64,000 nucleotides of DNA from Pseudopithomyces maydicus (lineage: Eukaryota > Ascomycota > Dothideomycetes > Pleosporales > Didymosphaeriaceae), in the NCBI GenBank assembly GCA_026873275.1, contig JANTUC010000002.1, positions 1,612,001 through 1,676,000 of the forward strand, in the 5' to 3' direction. Positions 44,075 to 55,344 of the stretch are shown one piece after another (positions within the stretch are counted from its first letter, which is position 1; the number at the start of each line of letters is the position of its first letter). The position numbers were made by a program, and so were the translations under genes. The notes below the pieces were generated by a model, which saw nothing but the letters and a program-made list of their open reading frames with translations, was not told the origin of the DNA and did not search any database.

Positions 44075-46347
44075 TTAAAGGCCACGGAAGCTGGGTTGTT
44101 TCGTGCTCCTGTGTTGGCTCGGACGGTCCGTCGCTCGTCGCAGAAGAGGACTAGCAGAGGAAATTGACGAGCGAACCTCACGCGATGGTAGTGGGATGTC
44201 TGCAGAAGACCTGGAGCGGCCTCCCATAGGGGAAGAGTGCTGTAACGAGGGCGATACAGGTGTTGTAGACCGAGACCGCGAAGACACCTTGCCGTGTGGG
44301 AAGCCTTCGTAGTCGAAATGACCTTCGCCCGGAGAGGAAGGCGTTCCAGCTCCATATTCGTCTGTCCCATCTCCAAAGTTGTGCTCGAGCTGCACGCCGT
44401 TGCGGAGCTTGATCGGGCTCTCATCGTACGGGTCAAAGCCAACTCTCATTCGCGCCTCGCGACGGGCACGTCGACGAAGTTCCGAATCTCCACCGGCACC
44501 CACCGTGCTGCTTTCCGAAAGGAAGAAGTTGAGATATTCATCTGGAACGGCAAGGTGCGAGTCCTGTTGGAACTGCTGCAAGGAAGTGAGACGGATTAGC
44601 ATCTCGAGAAGGGAAAGAGATGTTTTGATTGCGGGGATCGCAGTGGATGGCAGCGGCTGTTGCGGAGCTGACTTCTGCGGGGAATGTGCAAGCTGTGTAT
44701 TATTCTGTGGTGTCGACGGTGTCGGAGTGGACGATCGAAGATCCATCTTCGAAAAATAAGAGGCCAGCCCAGGAGAAGCGGTCCCGGCGCGCTGCGGTGT
44801 TACTGCTCCTGCTGCTGACCCTTCCAAGTCGAGCTCGGAATCATCGGGCTCAGAGTCCGAAGATGGTTCTTCTGTATAGACCTCGAAAGCCATCCATTCC
44901 AGATCCAGGTTCGGTGGGAGGCGCCACGAGTATGTCTGATCGTCCTGTCCGACGTTTACTTCATCAGAAGCATCTGCAGTAGACTCACGTCGTAATTGTG
45001 CATCCAGTTCCGACTGTTCGTTATCAGGCTCGGATCCGCCTACCGTATGCGACCCATCGGAGTCGTAGTCGGGCTCCACGTCAGCCTGACGCATCATTCT
45101 TCGAGGCGGCTCAGCGTTGACATCTCTCTTCACAAGCAGAATGGGATTGTTCGTCTCGCCATCAGTGCCGATATTCAGGATTTTCCCCGTATCGGCGTAA
45201 AAGATCTTTGAAATTTCGTGTACGGGTATTATCTCTCGGATTCCCGCAAGACCGACCCCGTTGTATGGTCCAGGCTGCTCTTCGTCGTCTTCGAAAGTAT
45301 GTACACGATCATCGTCCAGGTCCTCGACAACTAGTAGTTGATATACGAAGTCATGCTGGCGTCCTTCAGAAGGTATGCGATTCTGTTCGCTCCCATCATC
45401 CCGGTCGCCGTCACCACGGAAGGGCTCGGGATACTTGTAGATGCTATCCAACGGGACTCTCAGCAAGGAGACACGAGCCTTATGCATGACCTCCTTCCAG
45501 GTGGTCTCCCTTAGGCCTGCTTCGTCTTGCGACCGTAGAGTATGGCCGGAGAATAGCATGTACATGGAGAGATAGAAGGAAGGTCCAATTTGCTGGCTTC
45601 GAGGCATGGTCATGTTGTACTGCGTATCGCCATGTGTGAGGAAAGTACTCGCCTGCAGCATTCGCGAGGGCGAGATGGTAGCCGGCAGCGTGGTCGATAG
45701 ACTGACACCAGAGGTGGTGATGGCGAGGTTGATCATGGGCACTGCATCCTCAATCCGAACGAGCAACTTCTTGATCTCAGCGATGATGAGACGTAGTTCG
45801 AGATCGTTCTCGGCGCGCGACTTGCTCCGTGAGCTGCCTCTCCGCGCCAGCTGCTCCTCTCCTACTGCTTTGGCAAGGCGAACTCCCAAATTCTGAATTT
45901 CAAAGCGAAGAGATTTGGTGAGGGTCACAGCCGATTCTAACGATGTGTTTCCACGGGCTGCTATGAGCTCGATCATGTCAATCGCCGGCGCGATGATCTA
46001 TCGAGGCGGATTAGGGGCGAATCACATGTCCTCGATTTCACCGCACTTACGCTGATTTTGCCTTCGAGGCGCAACTGCAGGGCGGCCAGCTCCTCCTTCT
46101 CACGCCCTTCCACGGTCTGTGCATGGTCAACGTTGGATACTAGGAGGTTACTTCCTGATGTGGCCCACGAACCTTGAGCAATTTTCCGCATTGGCGCAGG
46201 GCAAAGGTGCTGCCGACGGTGATGCCGGTGCGCACGGCATAGTTGATCGCCTGCTGCGTCACCTGTACGAGACGCAGAGTCAGTAATGAGTCTGGTTGAC
46301 TCAACGCAGCCACGGTGGAGTCATACCTTGGACAGAAGCACTTCCAT
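44075..46347 (-). CDS. YRB30: RanGTP-binding protein (Yrb30 family)
   Basis: Four exons (46347-46327, 46262-46173, 46116-46051 and 45997-44075) all join in phase 0 and give 699 residues. The start reads MEVLLSK, then VTQQAINYAVRTGITVGS, TVEGREKEELAALQ, and IIAPAIDMIELIAARGNTSL. This N-terminal region, with SAVTLTKSLRFEIQNLG, is the hallmark of the fungal RanGTP-binding family to which yeast Yrb30 belongs, a factor that stabilises RanGTP and affects nuclear transport. The middle carries acidic Ser-rich spacers. The C-terminus contains an LLEMLIRLTSLQQFQQDSHL helix and low-complexity serine stretches. The first exons are too short to find by length alone and were placed from splice sites. The gene is divergent from SUP35. 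Confidence 0.88.
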
Positions 46348-46819
46348 GGTGGTGGTTGGGCGGACCAATCAGCGCGGGTGTGGTTAGTGTGAGGAGCGGT
46401 GCTGGGAGAAGAGCACCTCTTTAACGCAACAGAGGATGAAACGGGTGGGCCGCGACAGGGTAAGAGGCGGCTGCGAGCGTCATGTCGGCCCTTGTTTGCT
46501 GTGCGAAGTGCACGCAGGCGTCTCGTTGGGATTGCTGGGCCCGTAGGCCGGGAGGCACCAGCGGGCGGCTTTGCAGTGACTAGCCACGGGCGCTGCTGCC
46601 CAGTTTGCCCCGCGTCGTCAGAAGGCCCACCACAGCCGACGACTTTTTGCCCTCACGTCTCGACGCTCCCAACGCCCGCTCCACATAAAGCCTGGGTCGC
46701 TCCGTCACGTCTCCGGTGTTGCACATTGCACGCAACCAGCCTCGCTTCCTCCATCCGCGCACCCGCCCCTGATCCCACCCCGTCCCGTCACAGGCACACC
46801 CGCCCCGCACGCGCACACA
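46348..46819. promoter_or_regulatory. Divergent promoter region YRB30 / SUP35
   Basis: The 472 bp between divergent start codons is GC-rich with CGCAC-type tracts near the SUP35 start. No discrete site was identified. Confidence 0.5.
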
Positions 46820-49183
46820 ATGGCCGACTCGTGGGAGCAAGAGGAGGACAAGCTGTCGCAGCAGACACAGAACCTCAACATCAACAACAACGCCCAGGGC
46901 CAGGGCCAGGGCCAGTTCAGGCCCGGCGGCGCCACCTTCACACCCGGCGCCTCGACTTTTACCCCGGGCGCACAGTCGTTCACCCCGGGCCAGCAGTACC
47001 AGCAGTACGGCGGAGCCTACCAGCAGTACGGCCAATATGGACAGCAGTACCCCCAGCAGCAGGGCTTCAGCAACTACCAGCAGTACGGCCAGCAGCAGGG
47101 CTATTCCCAGTACGGCCAGCAGTACGGCCAGCAGTACGGCCAACATGGCTATGGAGGCCAATACAACAACACCAACTACCAACAGCAGCAGAACTTCCAG
47201 CCTCAGCAGCAGCAGCAGCGCCAAGCGCCCGTTCAGATCGCGAAGCGGGGAGACAACAGCGCCGCGCCTGCCCCAGCTGCGAAGAAGGATGCTGAGCCCA
47301 AGGCCAAGGTCTTGAGCATCAGCGGCGACGCTGCGCCAAAAGCAAAGGTTCTGTCCATCGGCGCCGATACAGTCGCTCCCAAGGTCGAGAAGGCCGGCGG
47401 CACAAAGGTCCTCAGCCTGGGTACTGTGCCCGCAGCTGCCCCCTCTGCGAAGGACAATGTTGACACAAAGGCTCCCGAGGCTGGAGCCAAGGTTGCTGCC
47501 GCAGTAGCCATCGAGAAGACTGGAGAGCCTACCAAGGCCGCCACTCCCTCTGGAAGGACCTCACCCACACCTTCCACCGGCCGTAACTCTCCAAGCCGAG
47601 CGGCCGAGAGCAAGAAGCAGCTCGTGGACCTCGAGAAAGAGCAGGAGGAAGAACTTGACGAGGCTGTTCTCGCTGAGATGTACGGAAAGGAGCATGTCAA
47701 CGTCATTTTCCTCGGCCACGTCGATGCTGGAAAGTCTACACTGGGTGGAAGTATCCTGTTTGCCACCGGCATGGTCGACGAGCGAACCATGGACAAGTAC
47801 AAGAGGGAAGCCAAGGAGGCCGGTCGCGAAACATGGTATATCTCATGGGCTTTGGATTTGACCAAGGAGGAGCGTTCCAAAGGCAAGACAGTCGAAGTTG
47901 GCCGAGGCTTCTTCGAAACCGAAAGGCGACGATACTCCATTCTCGATGCCCCGGGCCACAAGACCTATGTCCCTAACATGATCGGTGGTGCGTCTCAGGC
48001 TGATGTCGGTGTCCTTGTCATCTCTGCCCGTAAGGGAGAGTACGAGACCGGTTTCGAGAAGGGTGGACAGACTCGCGAGCACGCCATGTTGGCCAAGACT
48101 CAGGGTGTGAACAAGCTCATCGTTGCTGTCAACAAGATGGACGACCCCACTGTAGAGTGGTCTGAGGAGCGATTCAAAGAGTGCACAACAAAACTGACGC
48201 AGTTCTTGAAGGGTGTCGGTTACAACCCCAAGACCGACGTCGCTTTCATGCCCATCAGCGCCCAGACCACAATTGGTATCAAGGACAGGGTATCCAAAGA
48301 GCTTGCGCCCTGGTACGATGGCCCGTCGCTACTGGAATATCTCGACAACATGAAGGCGCTCGACAGGAAGCTCAACGCACCATTTATGATGCCCATTTCC
48401 GCCAAGTACCGGGATCTAGGCACCATGGTTGAGGTAAGCGCCAACAAACAGCGCGTCTCTATACGACAAGATTGTTGACCAGATTTCAGGGCAAGATCGA
48501 GTCCGGTGTCATCAAGAAGGAGAGTAAGCTCCTTATGATGCCTAACCGTGAAACGATCTCCATTTCTGCACTCTACGGTGAGCAAGAAGACGAGATTGAC
48601 AAGGCTGCCTGTGGTGAGCAGGTCCGCATCCGTCTCCGCGGTGTGGAGGAAGAAGACATTCTCCCTGGTTTTGTACTTTGTTCGCCCAAGCGACCTGTCC
48701 ACTGCGTTTCTTCGTTTGAGGCCCAGATTGTTCTCTTGGATATCAAGAGTATCCTTACAGCGGGTTACAATTGCGTCCTCCACGTTCACGCCGCCCAAGA
48801 AGAAGTCACATTCACCGCTTTGCTTCACAAGCTGGAGAAGGGCACGGGCAGGAAGAGCAAGAAAGCCCCTGGGTTTGCTACCAAGGGCATGTCGATCATC
48901 GCGCGACTCACAGTTACCGGTACCGCCGGCGCACTCTGCGTCGAGCGCTTCGAGGACTACCCCCAGCTTGGACGTTTCACTCTTCGGTAAGTGGATATCC
49001 CGCAGAATGTCCGGAGCATTAGGCACTACAGTACCCGGAAGTACTCAGCCTATAGTTGCTCGAGGCGAAATTCCCCTAGGCAGCTTGAACCAATCCACTA
49101 ACTTTTGGAACAGTGACCAAGGACAAACCATCGCCATCGGCAAGATCACCAAGCTGATCACAGATGAAGCCCCCGCTGCTTAA
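46820..49183 (+). CDS. SUP35: Eukaryotic release factor eRF3 (SUP35) with Gln/Tyr/Gly-rich prion-like domain
   Basis: eRF3 is the GTPase that with eRF1 terminates translation. Exons are 46820-48433, 48490-48986 and 49114-49183 with consistent phases, giving 726 residues. After MADSWEQEEDKLSQQTQNLN, residues about 50-135 form a Q/Y/G/N-rich stretch with repeated QQYGQ units and a final QQQQQRQ. A Lys/Ala/Glu-rich middle region follows, with repeated KVLSI motifs (AKVLSISGDAAPKAKVLSIG) that include a PAM2-like spacing. The GTPase carries GHVDAGKST (about residue 298), DAPGHK (375) and NKMD (437), then two barrel domains. The Q/Y/G region is like the prion domain of yeast Sup35; prion activity is not shown. 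Confidence 0.93.
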
Positions 49184-50022
49184 GCGAAGCGAAGCATGGT
49201 CGGAACAAAAATTGGGTGTTTGACGCTCGTCGCCACAGCTGAGGCTGCGACAGCAGTATCAAGTGCCAGCCAGAAAAAGCATGTCGCTTGAGAGGGTGAT
49301 TGAGGAGGAATGTACGTGACCAAGTCGGCACCGTTATATTTGGGTTTGCATATAGACATCAAAAGAAGTTGATCCAGTTCTCTGCTCGACCAGTGTGCCT
49401 GATGCAAGTGGTGTCCGCGCCAGGTGACCTTCTGAAACCCAATATCAAATCTGCAGCCGGGTCATTTCAAGTCTCACCTTGCCGCATGGGGTAAGGCTAC
49501 CGCAGCGACAGAGCAACGAAGACAAGCCTTTTAGTGCTGTGATCGATGGACAACCTTAATTGACCTTCCCAGTCAGGAAGGTCAAGGTGGCGGAAATATT
49601 GTAGAGACGGGGCGCAGAAGTCGAGAAGATGATACAGCTGAACTGTGTTAGCTTTGCCATGGAGCATGAAGAAGGGCACTCCCAATGACGTAGCTGCACG
49701 ATGAGCCACAAGTACCTAGGCACCATGCATCCGACCTCATTCTTTGGACTACTGACCAGCGTGCAGTTCTCCCACAGCTGCCACCCTCAGATGCTGTTAG
49801 AACATCTCATCTCATGCAGGGGCTCTTTCACGTCGTAGGGCCTCCCTCCTGGTGAAAGTCCCATCCTGAAACCCTGCGACGGACTTAACCCGCTTAACTC
49901 CTACCAAAGCCACACTTGCCATTTCCCATCCACCACCCAACGTGCAGACAACCCAGCGCAACCCAACTCAACCCAACTCGACCCACACTCCCCCCTCCAG
50001 TCTTCAATCTCCACCGCCCACC
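49184..50022. other. Intergenic
   Basis: 3' flank of SUP35 and upstream region of the splicing-factor gene, with a CCCAACTCAACCC-type repeat at 49955-49985. No additional gene supported. Confidence 0.5.
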
Positions 50023-51105
50023 ATGCAAGGCTTCAACATGGGCCGGTACTACCCGCCCGACGCCAGCAACCCGCCAGCCTTCAACACCACCTCGCACCCC
50101 CTCGGCGCCCGCGCAAAGAAACCCGGCCTCCTCACCGTCCGCTTCGAGCTGCCCTTCGCCGTCTGGTGCCAGCACTGCGACCCGCACGCCATCGTCGGCC
50201 AGGGCGTGCGCTTCAACGCCGAGAAGAAGAAGGTCGGGAACTACTACTCCACGCCCATTTGGAGCTTTCGCATGAAGCATACCGCGTGCGGCGGGTGGTG
50301 GGAGATACGGACCGATCCGAAGAACTCGGCGTACGTGGTGGTGGAGGGGGCCAAGGCGAGGGATTACGGGGAGGGGAGGGACCCTGCGGATGGGGATGAG
50401 GGCGGAGACGACGCGGGCGACATGAAGTTTCTGAGTGAGGCGGAGAGGGAGAAGAGGAGGGAGGATGCCTTTGCGGCTTTGGAGGGGAGGAAGGAGGATG
50501 GGGTGGTGGCGAAGGAGCATGGGAAGAGGATAGAGGAGTTGTATGAGGCGGGCGAGGTGTGGAGGGATCCTTATGACATAAATGCGAAGATGAGACGAGA
50601 GTTCAGGGCGAAGAGGAAGGGGTGGAAGAAGGAGGATAAAGCGAGGGAGAAGATACAGGAAAAATTCAGCTTTGGGTATGAGGTGGCGGATGGGACCGAG
50701 GCGGACTCGGTGCGCGCGAAGATGGTGGATTTTGGAACCGGCGAGGTAGATGGCGTGGAGGAGGCAGCGAGGAAGCCGTTGTTTACTCCTGTGAAAGCGG
50801 CGATGAAGGAAGTGAGCGAGAAAGGAAAGCTCAAATCGGAGATCAAAGCGGAGAAAAGCCGGCAGAGCTTGCAGCATTCGCTGGTCGGAAACACGAGGGT
50901 TTCGATCGATCCCTTCCTCTCTGCGGACGCGAAAAGAGAGCCTAAGCTGAACTTGGGCATCAAGCGGAAACGAGAGAATGACGCGGTGTCCGAGTCCAAG
51001 ACTTCAGCGTCGGTGACGTTGCCTCCAGCATCTACGTCGTCGACAAACGCGCCTGTGAAGAAGCCTGCTCTGCCGGCCATGCTGGTGGAGTATGACTCGG
51101 ACTGA
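50023..51105 (+). CDS. CWC16/Saf4 (CCDC130-type) pre-mRNA splicing factor
   Basis: A single exon encodes 360 residues starting MQGFNMGRYYPPDA, the diagnostic opening of the CCDC130/Saf4 branch of the Yju2/CWC16 family. The conserved cysteine-containing region follows (VWCQHCDPHAIVGQGVRFNA, KKKVGNYYSTPIWSFRMKH, ACGGWWEIRTDPKNSAYVV). The CxxC and later Cys likely bind zinc. The C-terminal half is a charged, helical stretch with a typical fungal end (PALPAMLVEYDSD). Members join the spliceosome around the catalytic steps. The ATG at 50023 is the natural start; an open frame extends further upstream but only into leader sequence. Confidence 0.9.
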   Translation: MQGFNMGRYYPPDASNPPAFNTTSHPLGARAKKPGLLTVRFELPFAVWCQHCDPHAIVGQGVRFNAEKKKVGNYYSTPIWSFRMKHTACGGWWEIRTDPKNSAYVVVEGAKARDYGEGRDPADGDEGGDDAGDMKFLSEAEREKRREDAFAALEGRKEDGVVAKEHGKRIEELYEAGEVWRDPYDINAKMRREFRAKRKGWKKEDKAREKIQEKFSFGYEVADGTEADSVRAKMVDFGTGEVDGVEEAARKPLFTPVKAAMKEVSEKGKLKSEIKAEKSRQSLQHSLVGNTRVSIDPFLSADAKREPKLNLGIKRKRENDAVSESKTSASVTLPPASTSSTNAPVKKPALPAMLVEYDSD

Positions 51106-51295
51106 GCGGCTCAGTGCGATTGAGCGAGGGAGCAGAAGATGCTATTTGATTATTTATAACGAATGATACCCATTAGATTTCTTTACTGTCATTAAGTTAC
51201 ATGAATGATCGCGTGCAATGTGGTCTGTATCGAATGATAGGTGACCCTTTCCATAGCGCCGAAACCAACCATACTACTACGCAACATACCTGTTA

Positions 51296-52756
51296 ATGTT
51301 CCTGTGTTCACAGACACGTATGATGGAGTTGATAGTAACAACCCACTGGGACGTAATCATTCAACTGGGCGGAGTAAAATCATTGGGAAGAATCTTCAGC
51401 ATACTTGCAACTACCGGTGAGCTACCTCAGCTGGGCCGACCTAGAGCCCCGAAGAGCATATCGTATAATGTGGAAATTTCTGCTCCTCTATTACGATGCC
51501 ACCTCAGCGGTGACCAGGAAATCACAGAATTGCTCAGAAATGCATGCGTAGAGATGCCCAGGCAAACATCAATAGAAATGTCGATAGAAATGGGTTCAAA
51601 TTGCACGGTCTATAAAACAGATCTGACTTGGAATTTAGAGAGAAAAGACATAAACATTCGTACCCAGGGACAAATCGCATATTTTGGTGCCACCAACACT
51701 TCTGAAGGCTCGATTTCCATAGCCTTTGTTCAGTTCGACCCTATATCTCAACAGCTTACACCTAAATATTATACATGCAAGATCTATAAGGCTTCTGTCT
51801 CAACCACCATCAATATCACAGACAACATTCAATCAGTCCAGGCTACCTCGATTCTCGATACGGGTGCTAAAAGTTCAGAGAGAGACAGAGAGTTGTTGTT
51901 GAAAATTTACAACCGTTTTCGAATGGAAGCAGTATCTTTTGTAGATTATAGAAGGGTTTGTAATGAATAGTTTATCGTATAACACAGAATCGGAATGCTA
52001 CATAGATCCTCCGCTCAACGATAATTATCATCATTCTCCCCAAAACCGACCAATATTAGGCCCGGGGAGAGATTGTTCGTCCAGGAACGATACTCGAAAA
52101 AAGGATAGACAATCATGGGAAAACAAATATAGCACCGCAAATCAAACGAGACGGTAGTCTATGCGATAGAGTCCTGACATTGAACCACATCCTATTTTAG
52201 AGCGAACAATACTTGGTACAGCAACGGACTACTCCAATATGCTAGATTGGTGGTTTCAAGCCAGCAAAGAGACTGATCGTGGGCTGGAAGTTCAGAAGAA
52301 TTTGACCACTCTTATGGAAGAACTCTGGTTGAATGCATCCTGGGCACTTATGACCTTACCTGATTATTGATAAGTATGGCACGTTGGTCATTCTTATCCA
52401 TGTAACGAACAAATAGATAGTGAGAAATTCCCGACAATAATCACGCAGAGTTTATGGCTTAACAGATACACATATAACCCACAAAATCTTTTTATCACTT
52501 ATGGGTAAGTCAATGAAAATGCATGGCACTTTCAAGCTAATTGAAGATACTGCAGGTATACAATATCAGGGTGCTTCTTATCAGTCGTTGCTGGAATTTA
52601 CGCTATGTATTTGAACGGCAGAAGCTATGACAATAGCTTCTCGTCGATCATTCAAGCAGTGCAAAGCCAGAATATCGCAGATGTCTTTGCAATTGTGGAA
52701 ACGACTGGAAAAGAAGCTAATAGAAGGCTGTTGCGAGCACGAAGATCAAATTGGTC
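51296..52756 (+). pseudogene. Degenerate, 5'-truncated large fungal membrane protein
   Basis: Successive segments look like the second half of a large fungal multi-pass membrane protein of unknown function. They include an ectodomain-like part (SYNVEISAPLLRCHLSGDQE), KNLTTLMEELWLNASWALMT, and SEKFPTIITQSLWLNRYTYN. After a clean GTAAGT/CTGCAG intron (52504-52554) comes a TM helix (ISGCFLSVVAGIYAMYLNG) with the usual RSYDNSFSSII following. No start or N-terminal TM helices were found. In-frame stops interrupt the part around 51950-52190, and the expected donor after the PDY codons near 52370 reads GATAAGT rather than GTAAGT. The region is AT-rich. I read it as a decayed gene; a broken gene model cannot be excluded. 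Confidence 0.55.
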
Positions 52757-53279
52757 GTGACCGGGAAGGCTCAAAGATTTCAAACCCAAGAGTAGGCCTC
52801 CTAGATAAGCAATGAGTTTGGGAGATACAAGTAAGCCGGTGTGAATTCTATCAGTTGTGTGTTTTGTAAACTACATTTTTTTGATGACCACCTCTTTATG
52901 TACGCATGCTCTTTATACTATCACGAGGGGGGACGAGGGCCTTTTTCAAATCACGTTCATCTGGTTAGCGACTCTGCTGCTCATGTTTTTGAAAAGTCAA
53001 ACAAATAACATATATTTTGTAAGCTTTGCCTAGATTTTGTATGACCCCGAAACATGAAGTCTGCAGACCCTGATTTGGGTTCTGCCATCTGAGAGGAGTG
53101 TGTTCCCATGGTCGCTTCGCAAGCCTATCACACCCTCACTTAGACCGAGGAACCACTGATTTACTTGGTACCAGAAAAATCGCATATCCTACAGCAAGAG
53201 TAACATTTACGGGAGTAAATTTGAAAGCACATCTGTTCAGTTGAAGAGTTCCAAGACATCAAATCTGTGTGTAATCCTC
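52757..53279. other. Intergenic
   Basis: AT-rich with no supported ORF. Confidence 0.45.
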
Positions 53280-53735
53280 TTAAGCCTGTAGCGTAGCTTT
53301 AACCCACCCTTCCCCGTTATCCAACTCATTCTTTTCTGTCTTATGTATATCCCAGCTATCACGGCTCGTGCTCCACTCGCTACTAAAGCTTGACCGACTG
53401 TCCGTCGCTTCCCGAAAAGTCCTTTCCGTCTCTGATCCACGCATGATGCAAGTGAAGCACCCGCTTGGTATGACCCGTGCTAGATGGTAGCTTGGAAAAA
53501 GCAACGGCCTCAGGAGATTGAAGAGATAAGATAGGAAAAGAAAGATTATGAAGAGCCAAAGTGAGGGGAGAGTCCACCGAGCTTGCGCAGCATTCTCGAG
53601 GGCTTGGAGTTCTGTGCTATTTAAATTTGAGATATCTAGGTCACGGACAGTAAAGGCTGGCATGTTGGCTTTAGGGCTTAGCGGACAGTGTACAGCGACT
53701 ATATGCAAACCGGTCGTATCTGAGTCGGATTTCAT
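53280..53735 (-). CDS. Small single-pass membrane protein, unknown
   Basis: The open frame encodes 151 residues from the ATG at 53735, or 127 from the better-looking MPAFTVRDLDISNLNS at 53663. One strong transmembrane segment is present (LPSLWLFIIFLFLSYLFNLL) after a polar N-terminus. A Ser/Arg-rich tail carries FREATDSRSSFSSEWSTSRD. No family recognised. Splicing or a shorter start is possible. It lies downstream of the amidohydrolase gene on the same strand. Confidence 0.45.
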   Translation of the reverse strand: MKSDSDTTGLHIVAVHCPLSPKANMPAFTVRDLDISNLNSTELQALENAAQARWTLPSLWLFIIFLFLSYLFNLLRPLLFPSYHLARVIPSGCFTCIMRGSETERTFREATDSRSSFSSEWSTSRDSWDIHKTEKNELDNGEGWVKATLQA

Positions 53736-53965
53736 GCACGGTATCAGAATGCTCTCTATTCTTTATACTACGGAACCATTGTGCAGTGCACTAGTAAACA
53801 ATGTGAATTCACAGCGGGTTGTGCGTGTGTATTGGCCGTGCCACATAATCTTACTCGGTCACGGAAACAATGCAAAGGATCACCGCGCCACAAACAACTT
53901 AGGAAATATCACCCGCGGAAGGATTTGAAAGGATTAATCTCATGCACGTGCGGTTCAGTATCAAT

Positions 53966-55266
53966 CTAGTCCAATTTCGATGCATGCGCACTGCACGCTC
54001 GTCCTTCTCTCCATACCCCACGGATATTCAACGTCGCATCGATATCAGTCAACGGATCGCCTTCCACAAGCAGTAGATCTGCGTTGAGGCCTTCAGCCAA
54101 CCGCCCGCGATCCTCGAACTTGAAGCATCTTGCGACGGAGCTTGTCGCCGATCGAAGAGCTTCCTCAGGGGTCATTCCTACTTTGTGCACATACAGGTGC
54201 AGTTCATGGTGGACTGAAAGGCCAAATGCTGTGCCCACCGCTGGACCAGCTGCGTCGCTACCACTGAGTTGTGTCAGTATTTGACGTGGACAATACCGAC
54301 AGCTTACCAGAGAATGTCCACACCGGCGTCTTTCAACATGCGCACGCTCTCAAACGCGTATTCTACCTTTCCATGCTGAGCAGCGAAGCCCATGCAGTTG
54401 CATAAGTTATTGACTGCAGCTTCACCAATGAGATCCTTTACTCGTGGATCATGCGCGAAGCGATGTTGCAGTTCTTTTCCTTCGCCTGTTAAGCTTGCCA
54501 TCGTAGCGAGAGTCGGATTAAGCCAGGCATTAGCCTTCTTGTATGCGTCAACAAGCTCTTGCGTCGGTGGTTGGTCGCATATTGTGTGCGTCAGGCCGTT
54601 TACCCCAGCTTCCAATACTTCTAACGTGTCGTTCAAGCTCGTAGCATGCGCGACTGTCAGGTATCCCCTCTTATTTGCTTCTTCCACTATGATACGTTGC
54701 AATTCGACGCTAGGCTTGGCCAATGGCCAGCCCATACTGGTACCGGATTCGTGCATAAGTTTGATGTATTCCGGTTGCATCTCTTTCTTTGTCCATTCGA
54801 GGTATTCGATGACGTTTTCTCTATTTGACAACTTTGGCCATTCCGCAATTCCTGCCAAGGTTTCTTCGCTTTTGTCGTGCGCTGTGATCACAGGAATGGG
54901 CCATCCGTTCTCAATTGTTGCAGCTTGACCAGCGGTCTTGTAGGACGCCGTATCTGGTTCTAAAGTTTGTTTTCTGAGTTTAAGCACATTAGGAAGCTCA
55001 TTATGCATTTCGCACACCGTAGTGACGCCAAAGCGAAGCGCTTGAGGTAAAGCGGTAGGATTCGCCATGTCTGCGTGGATATGGCAGTCGATAAATCCTG
55101 GAAGCAACGTGTGCCCCGGTTTCGAATACGTCTGGACAGCTAGATCAGGAATTTCGGAGATGGGACCGACCGCTTCTATTTTCCCTTGAACGACATGGAC
55201 GAAGCCATTCGGTATGATCTCTTCACCCGTGAAGACTTGAACGTCGCGAACTAGAAAAGAAGTCAT
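53966..55266 (-). CDS. Metal-dependent amidohydrolase
   Basis: Two exons (55266-54308 and 54263-53966) flank a 44-bp intron (GTAAGC...CTCAG) and give 418 residues. The fold is the amidohydrolase TIM barrel with PGFIDCHIHAD (His62 and His64), VAHATSL, GLTHTIC, and DILCGSDAAGPA, whose Asp is the last metal ligand. Related enzymes include imidazolonepropionase-like and Xaa-Pro-dipeptidase-like hydrolases. The Cys before the GSDA is formed across the splice site. The substrate is unknown. The ATG at 55266 gives a clean MTSFLVRDVQVF opening; an upstream in-frame ATG at 55344 would add 26 unusual residues. No signal peptide is seen, so it is probably cytosolic. Confidence 0.85.
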
Positions 55267-55344
55267 TGTGCTTCGCCGCCGATAAATCCTGAGCTCGTTT
55301 TGAGTCTGATCGTGATGTGAAAGATCGTTCCACCAAGCAGCCAT

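Noticed and set aside
46399..47295. Plus-strand 298-codon ORF overlapping the SUP35 start
   Set aside because: Alternate frame over the promoter and Q/Y-rich segment; the SUP35 frame carries the conserved protein.
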